A stretch of DNA of 64,000 bases from Rhodoferax lacus (GTDB taxonomy: Bacteria; Pseudomonadota; Gammaproteobacteria; Burkholderiales; Burkholderiaceae_C): contig NZ_QFZK01000002.1 of assembly GCF_003415675.1 (NCBI RefSeq), positions 434,001 through 498,000 of the forward strand. Reading direction: 5' to 3'. The notes below the pieces were generated by a model that saw only the letters and a list, made by a program, of their open reading frames with translations, did not search any database and was not told where the DNA came from. A program made the position numbers and the translations under genes. Numbering within the stretch: position 1 is the first letter of the stretch; each line of letters begins with the position of its first letter. This document shows positions 34,783 to 42,973 of this stretch, one piece after another.

Positions 34783-35511
34783 ATGTGCACCAACTACGTT
34801 CCCTCCACCCGCCAGGAGCTTGCTGCCAAGCGCCTGGGTGTGCTGGAGCTGCCGCACGAAGACTGGCCTGATGCCGTCTACCCCGGCTATGTGGCGCCTG
34901 TCTTGTTGCGGTCTGGTGCGGACAGCCTGGAGTGCCGCCTGGCCCGATTTGGCTTGATTCCCCGCTGGTGCAAAAACGATTCGCAAGCCCGTGACATCAG
35001 CCGCAAGACCTACAACGCGCGCAGCGAAACCGCGTTCGAGAAGCCCAGCTTCCGCGAGCCCTGGGCGCAGCGCCAATGGGCACTGGCGCCCATGCGCCAC
35101 TTCTTTGAGCCCTGCTGGGAAGCGGAGCCAGGCCAGGCCGCACGCGCGGTGCGCTGGCAAATCGGCATGGCCGACCAGAGCAACTTTGCTGTGGCCGGAC
35201 TGTGGGAACGCTGGGAGCATGCCTCGGACGGCGCGGTGCGCGAAAGCTTCACCCTGCTCACCGTGAACGCCGATGGCCACGCGCTGATGGGGCGCATGCA
35301 CAAACCGGGTGAAGAAAAGCGCATGCCCGTCATCGTGGCCGAGGCGGACTACGCCGCCTGGCTCAACGCCACGCCACAAACGGCGGGCCACTGGATGCGG
35401 GCTTGGCCGGCCGCGCAGATGCAGGGGCAGCCTGTGCAGCGTGCGCTGCTACCCGGTTCCGATGCGGCCCCGGCCCCTATCCTGCCGGGCCACAACCTGC
35501 CGCTGTTTTAG
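34783..35511 (+). CDS. SOS response-associated peptidase, YedK/HMCES family
   Basis: This 242-residue protein of the SRAP family has the catalytic Cys at position 2 (MCTNYVPST), which crosslinks to abasic sites in single-stranded DNA. Other conserved parts are GLIPRW near residue 58, YNARSETAFEKPSFRE and a C-terminal KRMPVIVAEADYAAWL. HMCES/YedK proteins shield abasic sites from cleavage. The initiator Met must be removed for Cys2 to act. It converges on the M48 peptidase gene; no SOS box was searched for or found. Confidence 0.91.
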   Translation: MCTNYVPSTRQELAAKRLGVLELPHEDWPDAVYPGYVAPVLLRSGADSLECRLARFGLIPRWCKNDSQARDISRKTYNARSETAFEKPSFREPWAQRQWALAPMRHFFEPCWEAEPGQAARAVRWQIGMADQSNFAVAGLWERWEHASDGAVRESFTLLTVNADGHALMGRMHKPGEEKRMPVIVAEADYAAWLNATPQTAGHWMRAWPAAQMQGQPVQRALLPGSDAAPAPILPGHNLPLF

Positions 35512-35528
35512 GCTGCTGCGCCGCTGCG

Positions 35529-36578
35529 TTATTGCGCGGCCTGCCTGAAGAAGGCTACCCGCTCGGCGTCGCTGGGGTGGGAGGCAAAGGCAATGCCCAG
35601 CATCGACTCTGAGCCCTTGTCCTGCGCACCGCGCTTGGCCCGCTCTTGCTCCAGCTTGGCAAACAGGGTGACCATGGTGGCAGGCGAGATGTGCGCGGTC
35701 TTGAGTACCTGCACGGCGAACACATCGGCCTGGTGTTCTGCCTGGCGCGAGTAATGGGCCTGCCCCAACAGGGCGGGCACGGCAGCCAGCACGCTGCTGA
35801 AGTCGCCCAGCACGATGGAGCTGATGCTGCCCACCACCCCGACCTGCACCAGCATGCGCAGGCCATCGCGGTGCTTCACGTGGCCGAGTTCATGCGCCAG
35901 CACGGCGCAGAGCACATCGGTGTCGCCATCGACCAGGCGCACCAATTCATCTGTCAGAACGATGGTGCCGCCCGGCAGGGCAAAGGCGTTGGGCCCAATC
36001 CGGCTTTTGCGGAACACGAGGCGCCAGACCGGCACCTGCGCTGTGGACAGCGCTCCCGCGACCTGCTGCCAGGCCGCCTGAATCCGCTGTTGCTCGCTGG
36101 CGCTGAGTTGCGAGGGCTGCATCAGGCTACTGTCTATAGCGGCCAAAGTGGATTCCCCCAGGCTGTTGTCCACGCTGGAGGGCGTGGCGGCCACCAGCGC
36201 TTCAGTCAGCAGTGGCAGGCCCCAAGCATAGGCCGCCGCGAGCAGCCCCACCAGCAGCACGGCGCTGGCCAATGCCGAACGCCAGCTTTGCTGCATCTTC
36301 ACCACCAGTGAGTCCCTCTGCCCGCTGGCGCCAACCCAGGCATCCCAGGCCGTGGCATCGTCGCTTTGCACCAGACCGCCCTGTGCCAGATGCGCCACGC
36401 GCTTGCCGTGGCGTGTGCGTTCCGGCCATTGCACCTCGGCCAGCGGGATGCGCATGGCAATGCCTTCTCCATCGATGTGCAGCAGGCCTTGCTGGAGGCG
36501 CAGCTGCACCGGGTGGGACTGCGCGGAGCGGCCATCCATGTAGTTGGCCGACAGGCTGCGTTCAGGCGCCGTGTCCAT
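35529..36578 (-). CDS. M48 family metallopeptidase
   Basis: This 349-residue protease has the zinc motif HELGH in CAVLAHELGHVKHRDG and the third ligand in HYSRQAEHQADVFAV. FALPGGTIVLTDELV precedes it, as in BepA/YcaL-type and Oma1-like peptidases. A membrane helix (SAVLLVGLLAAAYAWGLPLL) lies at about residues 100-120 after a soluble N-terminal region. It begins five bases after the stop of the yjgN reading frame, a known gene pairing. Its role is likely envelope protein quality control. Confidence 0.9.
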   Translation of the reverse strand: MDTAPERSLSANYMDGRSAQSHPVQLRLQQGLLHIDGEGIAMRIPLAEVQWPERTRHGKRVAHLAQGGLVQSDDATAWDAWVGASGQRDSLVVKMQQSWRSALASAVLLVGLLAAAYAWGLPLLTEALVAATPSSVDNSLGESTLAAIDSSLMQPSQLSASEQQRIQAAWQQVAGALSTAQVPVWRLVFRKSRIGPNAFALPGGTIVLTDELVRLVDGDTDVLCAVLAHELGHVKHRDGLRMLVQVGVVGSISSIVLGDFSSVLAAVPALLGQAHYSRQAEHQADVFAVQVLKTAHISPATMVTLFAKLEQERAKRGAQDKGSESMLGIAFASHPSDAERVAFFRQAAQ

Positions 36579-36582
36579 GGCA

Positions 36583-37750
36583 TCAGAGCCCAATGTCGAA
36601 GCCCAGGAAGTCACCGGCGGCATCACCTGCCGCATCCCCGGCGTTTTCCAGCCCGGCAGTGCGAAGCTGCTCGGGCAACAGCGTCGTGGAAACAGAGACT
36701 GCTTGCAGCCGCAGGCGCCGGGTGGCGACGGCGGCAAAGGGCCAATACAGGCCCAGCGTGAACACCATGAAGAACCAGTTCTTGAGCGTGAGCCACAACA
36801 GCGAGCCAAAGCTCAGGCGGCTGTGGAATTGCACCTGGCTGCTCGCAGTGTGGTTCCAGATCAGATCTTGCGCGCGTGCCTGGGCATAGGCGTAAACGCA
36901 AAAGAACAAAACCATAAACAGCGGCAAAAAGCCCAGCGCGGCCAATGCCTTGGCACCCAGGTTCGAGGCCGCTGCGGCGTCGGTGGCCTGGCCTTGTACG
37001 CTCATCAAGATGGCGCCCATCACCATGACTGGCACGGCAAGCCCGAAGTAGACACCCATCACTTTGAACGACAGCTTGTAAAAGCTCCAGGTACTGGCGG
37101 AAAAATGGGTTTGCTGTGCGCCCAGCGCGTAGTTGGAGTGCTGGTACTTTTTCAGCTTCCACAGCAGCCAGGGCCATACCAGCAAAGAGCCCAGCCCGAG
37201 CACGATCATGGCCATTGCCAACCAGAAGCTGGGGGGCTGACCCGGGCTTTGCACGACGCCCACGCCCACGAGCAGGGCCGCTGGCACAAACAGCGGCAGT
37301 GCGGCCCGGTAGGCACCCGCCAGACTGCCCGAAAACCGCAGGCGCAGCCCCCGCCAACTGGTATTGGCCAGGCGAAATTGCAGGGACGATTTGAGCAAAG
37401 CGGGCCACAGGCCAGCAATCACCAGCAGGGCCACGAATCCGGCCGTGGGCGAAAACTTGCCCGCAGCCGAGTAGCAGCCAAACAGCAGTGCCACCAGGGC
37501 ATAGCCCTTGAACATTTTTTTTGGGGTCGCCATGAAAACCCAGAGGCTCACCGCCCACCAGGGTGTTGCCATAAAAGTAGCGCAGTTTGCGCACCTTGGC
37601 CCAAGGGAAGTAGATGCCCAGTGTGCACAGCATCAGCAGCAAATTGACGATCCAGATCCGGAAGTATTCACTGCCGGAGGCCGTGAATACCAATGGCATT
37701 TCTGTGTGTTCTCCGTGCTCTGTCGGCACAGTATCAACCGGTTCTTCCAT
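36583..37750 (-). pseudogene. yjgN: YjgN family (DUF898) membrane protein, broken by a frameshift at an A8 run
   Basis: Two frames together form one YjgN-type protein. From 37750 the frame starts MEEPVDTVPTEHGEHTEMPL and gives FRIWIVNLLLMLCTLGIYFP and GEPLGFHGDPKK. At the minus-strand run of eight As (37515-37522) the continuation switches frame to MFKGYALVALLFGCYSAAGK and runs on to FLGFDIGL, stopping at 36583. The normal sequence there would be HGDPKKMFKGY, which needs seven As, not eight. About 389 residues with seven or eight helices result if joined. It could be a sequencing error, a true disruption, or slippage on A8. AAAGG precedes the ATG. Confidence 0.75.
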
Positions 37751-37809
37751 GGAGCAACCTTTCTTGTGTTGGCGCTGCGGGATGCAGCCGTTCATGAAAA
37801 CAGGGGGGC

Positions 37810-38088
37810 TTATTCCACCTTTACGCCCTTCCAGAAGGCCACGCGGTCGCGTATGGACTCGGCTTCGGGCTTGGGGTCGGCGTAGTACCAGACGGCATCG
37901 GTGTTGAGCTCGCCGTTGACCATCAGGCTGTAGTAGCTGGCCTGGCCCTTCCAGGCGCAACTGGTCTTGTGGTTGCTGAAGGTGATGAACTCGCGTTTAA
38001 GGGACGCAGCGGGGAAATAGTGGTTGCCTTCCACGAGCACGGTGTCGTTGCTTTCGGCGATAACGGTGTTGTTCCAGGTGGCCTTCAT
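37810..38088 (-). CDS. DUF427 domain protein
   Basis: This 92-residue DUF427 protein has the family signature KTSCAWKGQASYYSLMVNG with the conserved Cys and Trp, then AVWYYADPKPEAESIRDRVA and FWKGVKVE. It is a small single-domain beta-rich protein of unknown function. The start is at MKATWNNTVIAESNDT. It is divergent from the universal stress gene with a perfect palindrome between the two. Confidence 0.88.
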   Translation of the reverse strand: MKATWNNTVIAESNDTVLVEGNHYFPAASLKREFITFSNHKTSCAWKGQASYYSLMVNGELNTDAVWYYADPKPEAESIRDRVAFWKGVKVE

Positions 38089-38166
38089 GGCGGTCTTTCT
38101 AAGTAGTGGAGGGATTATGGTTGTGAACACTGATAGTGTCATTCTCTTGGCGGCTCTCTTGATGGC

Positions 38167-38186
38167 TATTTGACACTTGTCAAATA
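38167..38186. promoter_or_regulatory. Perfect palindrome resembling an FNR/CRP-superfamily site
   Basis: TATTTGACACTTGTCAAATA is two exact nine-base half-sites (TATTTGACA/TGTCAAATA) around CT. Its core TTGAC-N4-GTCAA differs from the FNR/ANR consensus TTGAT-N4-ATCAA only at the inner bases. It lies 80 bases from each of the divergent DUF427 and universal stress genes. Binding by an FNR-like regulator is inferred from form and position. Confidence 0.65.
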
Positions 38187-38244
38187 CAGGTTGTTTGGAT
38201 GGGCGCATGATCAAGGCTCACAACAACACCCAAGCGAGGCTTTT

Positions 38245-38685
38245 ATGTTTAAGAATATTCTGCTGGCTACCGACGGCTCTGCCGCATCCGAACACGCTGC
38301 CAAGCTCGCTGTGAGCCTGGCACGCGTCCACGGCGCAGCGTTGACTGCGCTTTATGTGTCTGACCCTTACCCCTATCTCGGTGTGGGCGAAGTCAACCCC
38401 ATGGGCTACCAGGCTTACTCTGCCGCTGCGCAGCAGCTGGCGGCACAGGCCCACGCCCAGGTCGAGACGCTGTGCAAGGCCGAGAGCCCTGCCATCGCAC
38501 TGCAGGCCCGTTTGGTGGAAGACGTGGCTGCTGCCAGCGGCATTGTGGAAAGCGCCAAGGAACTGGGCTGCGATCTGATCGTCATGGGTTCGCACGGCCG
38601 TACCGGCATTGTGCGGCTGATGCTGGGCAGCGTGGCCACCAAGGTGGTGGCCGAGTCCAGCATCCCCGTGCTGGTTACACGCTAG
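38245..38685 (+). CDS. Universal stress protein (UspA family)
   Basis: This 146-residue single-domain Usp starts MFKNILLATDGSAASEHAAK. It ends with the ATP-binding motif GSHGRTGIVRLMLGSVATKV followed by SIPVLVTR. The G-x2-G-x9-G-S pattern suggests it binds ATP. Such proteins respond to stress and oxygen limitation in many proteobacteria, which fits the FNR-like palindrome upstream. A repeat element follows its stop codon. Confidence 0.92.
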   Translation: MFKNILLATDGSAASEHAAKLAVSLARVHGAALTALYVSDPYPYLGVGEVNPMGYQAYSAAAQQLAAQAHAQVETLCKAESPAIALQARLVEDVAAASGIVESAKELGCDLIVMGSHGRTGIVRLMLGSVATKVVAESSIPVLVTR

Positions 38686-38689
38686 CCAC

Positions 38690-38807
38690 GAAGTGGCTGG
38701 GTTCCGGCTCCGGGTCTGCCTGCGCAGGCGCGGACAAGCCGAAGAGCCGTATGCCTCTGGCATCGGCACGACCAGAGAGCTACGCGAAGCGAGCGAACGT
38801 GGGGGCC
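38690..38807. repeat. Second copy of the intergenic repeat, inverted
   Basis: The gap between usp and the DsbG-like gene is mostly repeat. The block at 38731-38773 (GGACAAGCCGAAGAGC..., then GCCTCTGGCATCGGCACG) is the reverse complement, with few changes, of 22698-22740. Its end GTGGGGGCC (38799-38807) corresponds to GGCCCCCAC at 22639. The other side GGGTCTGCCTGCG matches the GCAGACC block. Confidence 0.75.
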
Positions 38808-39421
38808 TAGTTCAAACCAAGGAACTGTTCCAACGCAGCCGTCTCCATGGCGCCTGCGTTGGTCACCACCGCGCCGGTGCTGGCGTTCTTGGCCACGATA
38901 TAGGGCACGGACTCAACGCCCATGCTGTTGAACAGCTCGGTGTTCTTCTTGATGGCTGCTGCGATGTCATCCGGAATGCTGCTTGAAGCGGCGGTGCCGC
39001 CAGACCCTGCCAGGATGGATATCTCATGCGTGGTCATGGCATCCACCGGGTTGGCTGCCGTCAGCAGTGCGGCTCCCTGAGGCAGGCTCTTGGCGTTGAT
39101 GAAGGCCACCGGCATCCACACAAACTTGACTTTCTTGTGCAGCGGCAAAGCCTGCTGCCACAGGTGACCGCAGTGCGGGCACTGCGGGTCAAACATCACA
39201 TATACCGTGTTGGTGCTCATCATCGAGCCCACGGTAAAACCCCGTCCCTCTTTGGCCAGCAGCGCAAAAGAGTCTGCCTGCTTCACGCTGCCAGCAGCGG
39301 GCTTTGGTGCGTCGCCTTGGGGTGAGCAGGCAGCCAGGTTGAATGCCAGGGCCGCAGCCAGGGGCAGGGTGGCAGCACGCAAAAGGCCGCGTCGGGAGGG
39401 GTGGGGGGCAGGAGAGGTCAT
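38807..39421 (-). CDS. DsbG-like thiol:disulfide protein
   Basis: This 204-residue exported thioredoxin-fold protein has SRRGLLRAATLPLAAALAFN as a twin-arginine-like signal. A lipobox LAAC at residue 32 suggests a lipoprotein. The active site is CPHC in MFDPQCPHCGHLW, and the cis-Pro loop is VESVPYIVAKNA. It resembles the C-terminal domain of DsbG/DsbC but lacks the N-terminal dimerisation domain. It is probably periplasmic. The end abuts the repeat element. Confidence 0.86.
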   Translation of the reverse strand: MTSPAPHPSRRGLLRAATLPLAAALAFNLAACSPQGDAPKPAAGSVKQADSFALLAKEGRGFTVGSMMSTNTVYVMFDPQCPHCGHLWQQALPLHKKVKFVWMPVAFINAKSLPQGAALLTAANPVDAMTTHEISILAGSGGTAASSSIPDDIAAAIKKNTELFNSMGVESVPYIVAKNASTGAVVTNAGAMETAALEQFLGLN

Positions 39422-39436
39422 GCCAAAAGTATACGT

Positions 39437-39823
39437 TTACTGGCTCAGGATGATGTTGACGATCACACCCGTGGCGATTGCAATCAGGACATAGTCCGCA
39501 CCCACCTGCACCCAGCGCTGACCTTGAGGGGGACGGCGCAGATGGTGTTCGCGGTAGTCCACTTCGTAGGCGCGATCGCGGTACACACGTTCGATGTAGC
39601 CGCCGCGGTGGTATGCCGGTCCGCGTGCGTTGTAGTCAGGGCGGCGCTCGTTCCAGCGGCCGTCGCGCTGGTCGTAGCGCTGATCTTCCCATTGACGGGA
39701 GTGGCGGCCATTGTCGTGCCGGTACTCGTCACGGTCACGGCCGTGGTCGCCCGCAAAGGACAGGCTGCTGCCCAGCAGGGCGGTAACGGCGAGCGCGCAC
39801 ACAGAGGCGGAAAATTTCTTCAT
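39437..39823 (-). CDS. RcnB-like exported protein
   Basis: This 128-residue protein has a Sec signal (MKKFSASVCALAVTALLG, cleavage after SFA). A charged low-complexity region rich in Arg, Asp, His and Tyr follows (GDHGRDRDEYRHDNGRHSRQ). It ends with the RcnB-family motif LRRPPQGQRWVQVGADYVLI and a final hydrophobic segment, ATGVIVNIILSQ. RcnB is a periplasmic protein needed for nickel/cobalt homeostasis in E. coli; the wider family has no known function. Confidence 0.82.
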   Translation of the reverse strand: MKKFSASVCALAVTALLGSSLSFAGDHGRDRDEYRHDNGRHSRQWEDQRYDQRDGRWNERRPDYNARGPAYHRGGYIERVYRDRAYEVDYREHHLRRPPQGQRWVQVGADYVLIAIATGVIVNIILSQ

Positions 39824-39922
39824 ACAGACTTTTTAGTAAACAGGCGCCCATGGTCGCCCGTGGGCACGTCGATTTTGCAAAGCGGGCCGTTTGAATTGCA
39901 AGCAAACGTAGTGCGTTTGCTC

Positions 39923-40549
39923 TCAGGGCGTGCGCGTCCAGACCAGCAGCAGGTTGTTGGCGGGCAGGGCGAAGCGCTGCTGCAGGCGCAGGCCGGCTTG
40001 GGTGGCGACCGCCTGCACGTCTTCCAGGCGGCGCAGGCCCCAGTCCGGGTCTTGCAGGCGCAGGTCGCGGTCAAAGTCCTGGTTGCCCCTGGAGGTTTCT
40101 ACCGTGTCTTCCAGATAGGGCCCGTAGGTGACCAGTACCCCTTCGGGTGACAGGTGCCGGGCACTGCCGTGCATGAGTGCCGCACAGGTGGCCCAGGGCG
40201 CGATGTGCAGCATGTTGGCACAGTAAATGGCATCGAAGGGCTGCGTCTCTGCGGGCAACCAGGCTGGGCTCATCACATCGACCAGCAGCGGTGCATGGAC
40301 ATTGCCTAACTGACCCTGTGCGATGCGCGCCATGACGCTGTCCAGCGCCGCAACCTGCGCATCGGTGGGCTGCCAGGTCCAGGCGGGCAGGTGCTGTGCG
40401 AACCAGGCCACATGCTGGCCGGTGCCTGAGGCTATCTCCAGGGCCGTGCCTTGCGTGGGCAGCACCTGGCGCAGTACTTCCAGTATGGGCAGCTTGTTGC
40501 GCTCGGCGGCAGGGCTGAAGGCGGGCTCTGTCAGGGAGTCGGGTTTCAT
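39923..40549 (-). CDS. DUF938 family methyltransferase-like protein
   Basis: This 208-residue protein is of the DUF938 family with a SAM-binding Rossmann fold: LEIASGTGQHVAWFAQHLP near residue 38 is motif I. DAIYCANMLHIAPW follows as the acidic strand. FSPAAERNKLPILEVL and YGPYLEDTVETSRGNQDFD are the usual ends of this family. Substrate is unknown. It directly abuts the PPOX gene and belongs to a three-gene minus-strand unit with the PPOX and DUF6172 genes. Confidence 0.88.
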   Translation of the reverse strand: MKPDSLTEPAFSPAAERNKLPILEVLRQVLPTQGTALEIASGTGQHVAWFAQHLPAWTWQPTDAQVAALDSVMARIAQGQLGNVHAPLLVDVMSPAWLPAETQPFDAIYCANMLHIAPWATCAALMHGSARHLSPEGVLVTYGPYLEDTVETSRGNQDFDRDLRLQDPDWGLRRLEDVQAVATQAGLRLQQRFALPANNLLLVWTRTP

Positions 40550-41155
40550 TTACAGGTCTTGTGCATAACGCAGCAGCATTTGGTCCTGGGTCTCGGCGGG
40601 GATGTCGCCGCCAATCTGGTCTTTCATCATCTCGCCCATGGAGGGCATGACGGAACGCGCCACATGGCGCTTGGCATCCCACAAGCCCGAACGCATGAGT
40701 GCCTTGGCGCAGTGCAGATAAGCGGCTTGCACGGTGACGCGGATCACCAGTTTCGGGCTGCGTTTGGCATCGGCACACGCGGCCAGGTCGTGCGGGTCTG
40801 TAGACAACACGGCCGTGCCATTGACGCGCAGGCTTTCGTCCACACCGGGCACCAGAAACAGCAAGCCGACCTGGCCGGTCTGCAGAATGTTCTCCAGCGT
40901 ATCCAGCCGGTTGTTGCCCGGTGCATCCGGCAGCAGCAAGGTGGTGGCATCCAGCACCTTCACAAAGCCCGGCTCGCCCCCGCGCGGCGAGGCATCCAGT
41001 GCCAGGCTGCTGGCCGCACTGGCCACCACCACCAAGGGCGACAGGGACACAAAGCGTGTGCAATGCGCATCCAACTGCGCCAACTCTTTCTTGACCGAAC
41101 GCTCGCGCGCCGGGGCATAGAGTGCGCGCAGGGCCTGCACCGTGCGGATCTGCAT
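40550..41155 (-). CDS. Pyridoxamine 5'-phosphate oxidase family (PPOX-type) flavoprotein
   Basis: This 201-residue split-barrel protein resembles MSMEG_1061-type FMN-dependent PPOX proteins. Seen are CTRFVSLSPLVVVASAASS, LDASPRGGEPGFVKVLD, LLLPDAPGNNRLDTLENILQ and VGLLFLVPGVDESLRVNG, typical FMN-site segments. It is probably a reductase or oxidase for an unknown small molecule. It begins two bases after the DUF6172 gene and touches the DUF938 gene. Confidence 0.87.
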   Translation of the reverse strand: MQIRTVQALRALYAPARERSVKKELAQLDAHCTRFVSLSPLVVVASAASSLALDASPRGGEPGFVKVLDATTLLLPDAPGNNRLDTLENILQTGQVGLLFLVPGVDESLRVNGTAVLSTDPHDLAACADAKRSPKLVIRVTVQAAYLHCAKALMRSGLWDAKRHVARSVMPSMGEMMKDQIGGDIPAETQDQMLLRYAQDL

Positions 41156-41157
41156 GG

Positions 41158-41466
41158 CTATTCGGCGGAAGCTTCGGCGCCGGCGCGCACTTGGCGGTGG
41201 CCGTGTTTGGACAGGATTTCGATGTAGAACTGCTCGCCATCGCTTTTGACCAGCGCATCGATCAGGGGAATCAGCTCGGCCAGGTGGGCCACCTGGGCGT
41301 TGGCCTCGGTGCTGCCAAACTTGCAGTCAAAGTCCCAGAAATCCACGCCCTCGGGCAGTTCGCGGCGGCGTTCGCGCTTGATGTATTTGCGGATTTCGTG
41401 CTTGGTGGCTTCGAGCATGCGCTCGGGATTTTTGCCTTCTGACTTCAGGGGAAACGTTTTTTTCAT
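41158..41466 (-). CDS. DUF6172 family protein
   Basis: This 102-residue protein has a basic N-terminus, MKKTFPLKSEGKNPERMLEA, then KHEIRKYIKRERRRELPEGV, which is the recognisable DUF6172 core. FWDFDCKFG and the C-terminal FYIEILSKHGHRQ follow. No function is known. It heads a minus-strand three-gene unit and is divergent from the exonuclease-like gene. Confidence 0.82.
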   Translation of the reverse strand: MKKTFPLKSEGKNPERMLEATKHEIRKYIKRERRRELPEGVDFWDFDCKFGSTEANAQVAHLAELIPLIDALVKSDGEQFYIEILSKHGHRQVRAGAEASAE

Positions 41467-41501
41467 GGGGGATGTCCTTAAGCAGCGATGATACGTCCCA
41501 C

Positions 41502-42122
41502 ATGCAAGCCCATCACACTACCCGCCACCCCACACCCGACAAAGATGCCATTGCCCTGCTGCCAGAATTTGAGCGGCTGGGCCTGGACCGCATCACCCTG
41601 GTGTCCAACGCACCGCAGGCACACGATGCCTATGCCCATTTGGCCAAAGCCACGGCCTGGGGCTTTGACACGGAATCCAAGCCGACCTTCAAGGTGGGCG
41701 AAGTGTCGGATGGACCGCACATCGTGCAGTTGTCCACCACCGAGCGGGCCTGGGTATTCCAGGTGCATGACCAGGAGTGCCGTGCCGTGGTGGCGGAACT
41801 GATGGCGCTGGGCGGCATAGCCAAGGCCGGTTTTGGCCTGGGTGACGACCGCAAACGCATCATCCAGAAGCTGGGCGTGGAGCCCGCCGGTGTGCTGGAG
41901 CTCAATACGGTGTTCCAGCAGCGTGGCTACCGCAAGGACATGGGTGTGAAAGGGGCGGTGGCAGTGCTGTTCAACAAGCGCTTCATCAAATCCAAAAAGG
42001 CGGCCACCAGCAACTGGGCCAATGAGCGCCTGACCGAGGCGCAGCTGGTGTATTCGGCAAACGATGCCTATGCCGCCATCCGCGTGTTTGACGCGCTGGG
42101 TCTGGGCCTGGGTCTGGTTTAG
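41502..42122 (+). CDS. 3'-5' exonuclease family protein (RNase D/WRN type)
   Basis: This 206-residue protein resembles DEDDy exonucleases. Exo I is WGFDTESKPTF with the D-x-E pair, Exo II has the GFGLGDDRKRI region, and the C-terminal LVYSANDAYAAIRVFDAL supplies the Exo III Tyr-x3-Asp. It is short and lacks HRDC domains, as in the Pop2/WRN-like group. An ATG ten codons upstream is a possible start; the later one was chosen because little is conserved before it. It converges on trxC with a four-base overlap. Confidence 0.85.
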   Translation: MQAHHTTRHPTPDKDAIALLPEFERLGLDRITLVSNAPQAHDAYAHLAKATAWGFDTESKPTFKVGEVSDGPHIVQLSTTERAWVFQVHDQECRAVVAELMALGGIAKAGFGLGDDRKRIIQKLGVEPAGVLELNTVFQQRGYRKDMGVKGAVAVLFNKRFIKSKKAATSNWANERLTEAQLVYSANDAYAAIRVFDALGLGLGLV

Positions 42123-42559
42123 CGGGGCAGCTGGGACTGCACCCAACGCACGATGTCCTGCGTGCCCATGGCACCGGCCTGGCGCGCGACTTCACGGCCG
42201 CCACTGAAAAGGGCGAGCGTGGGAATGCTGCGGATGTTGAAGCGCGCGCCCAGTTGGGGCACTGCCTCGGTATCCACTTTGGCCACGCGCACACGGGGTT
42301 CCAGCAGTGCGACGGCCTGCGCGTAGGCCGGGGCCATTTGCCTGCAGGGGCCGCACCAGGGCGCCCAGAAGTCCACCAGCACCGGTATCTGGTTGCGCAT
42401 GATGTGTTTGTCAAAGGCGGCCTCGTCCAAGGACACCGGCTGTCCGGTGAACAGCGGCTTTTTGCACTGTCCGCAGTCAGGCGCGCTGCCCAGTTGGTCA
42501 GCGCGCACGCGGTTGGTGGTGTGGCAGTGCGGACACACAATGTGCAGGGAATCAGTCAT
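42119..42559 (-). CDS. trxC: Thioredoxin TrxC (thioredoxin 2)
   Basis: This 146-residue thioredoxin has an N-terminal zinc finger with two Cys pairs (IVCPHCHTTNRV and APDCGQCKKPLF) and the active site WAPWCGPCRQMAP. Cis-Pro in NIRSIPTLALFSGG and length match TrxC of E. coli (139). It reduces disulfides in the cytoplasm and is commonly induced by oxidative stress. The end overlaps the exonuclease gene by four bases on the opposite strand. Confidence 0.94.
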   Translation of the reverse strand: MTDSLHIVCPHCHTTNRVRADQLGSAPDCGQCKKPLFTGQPVSLDEAAFDKHIMRNQIPVLVDFWAPWCGPCRQMAPAYAQAVALLEPRVRVAKVDTEAVPQLGARFNIRSIPTLALFSGGREVARQAGAMGTQDIVRWVQSQLPR

Positions 42560-42645
42560 GGCCTGTAGATGGATGCCATGCTGGTGAATAACAAGGGTGC
42601 AAGCGCCAATGAATGACGGCTTGTGCTCTGGCAGCCGGCAAAGGC

Positions 42646-42894
42646 TCAGTGGGTGACAAATTCGTAAACCACTTCCTCGCTGTCCACCATGTCCAGGATG
42701 TCGTCGAGTTGGTCTTCGTCCTGCGTGCTGGACCAGGTGTCTTCCGGGTCGGTGGCAAACAATGGCTCAATGGCAATGTCCAGGAACTGGCCATTGGGCA
42801 TCTTCAGCACGCTGGTGCCTTCGGAGGTTTCCACCAGTTCCCAGTCGTCCGGTACCGACATTTCCAGCTTGATGTTGACGTTGAGTTTTTTCAT
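42646..42894 (-). CDS. Hypothetical acidic protein
   Basis: This 82-residue acidic protein is not recognised. It begins MKKLNVNIKLEMSVPDDWEL, continues ETSEGTSVLKMPNGQFLDIA, and ends in a strongly acidic helix (QDEDQLDDILDMVDSEEVV). The pattern suggests a small soluble alpha/beta protein. It is preceded by GGG-rich sequence near the ATG. It reads away from the hydrolase gene. Confidence 0.65.
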   Translation of the reverse strand: MKKLNVNIKLEMSVPDDWELVETSEGTSVLKMPNGQFLDIAIEPLFATDPEDTWSSTQDEDQLDDILDMVDSEEVVYEFVTH

Positions 42895-42973
42895 GGGGAA
42901 TCCTTTGTGGGCATAAGGGGGCGAGGGTAACCGATGGCTTGCACTACGATGGAGCACATCAGGAGGAGGCGCG

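Noticed and set aside
38167-38186. Palindrome as a terminator
   Set aside because: It lies between two divergent starts, not after a gene, and lacks a GC-rich stem with T-run.
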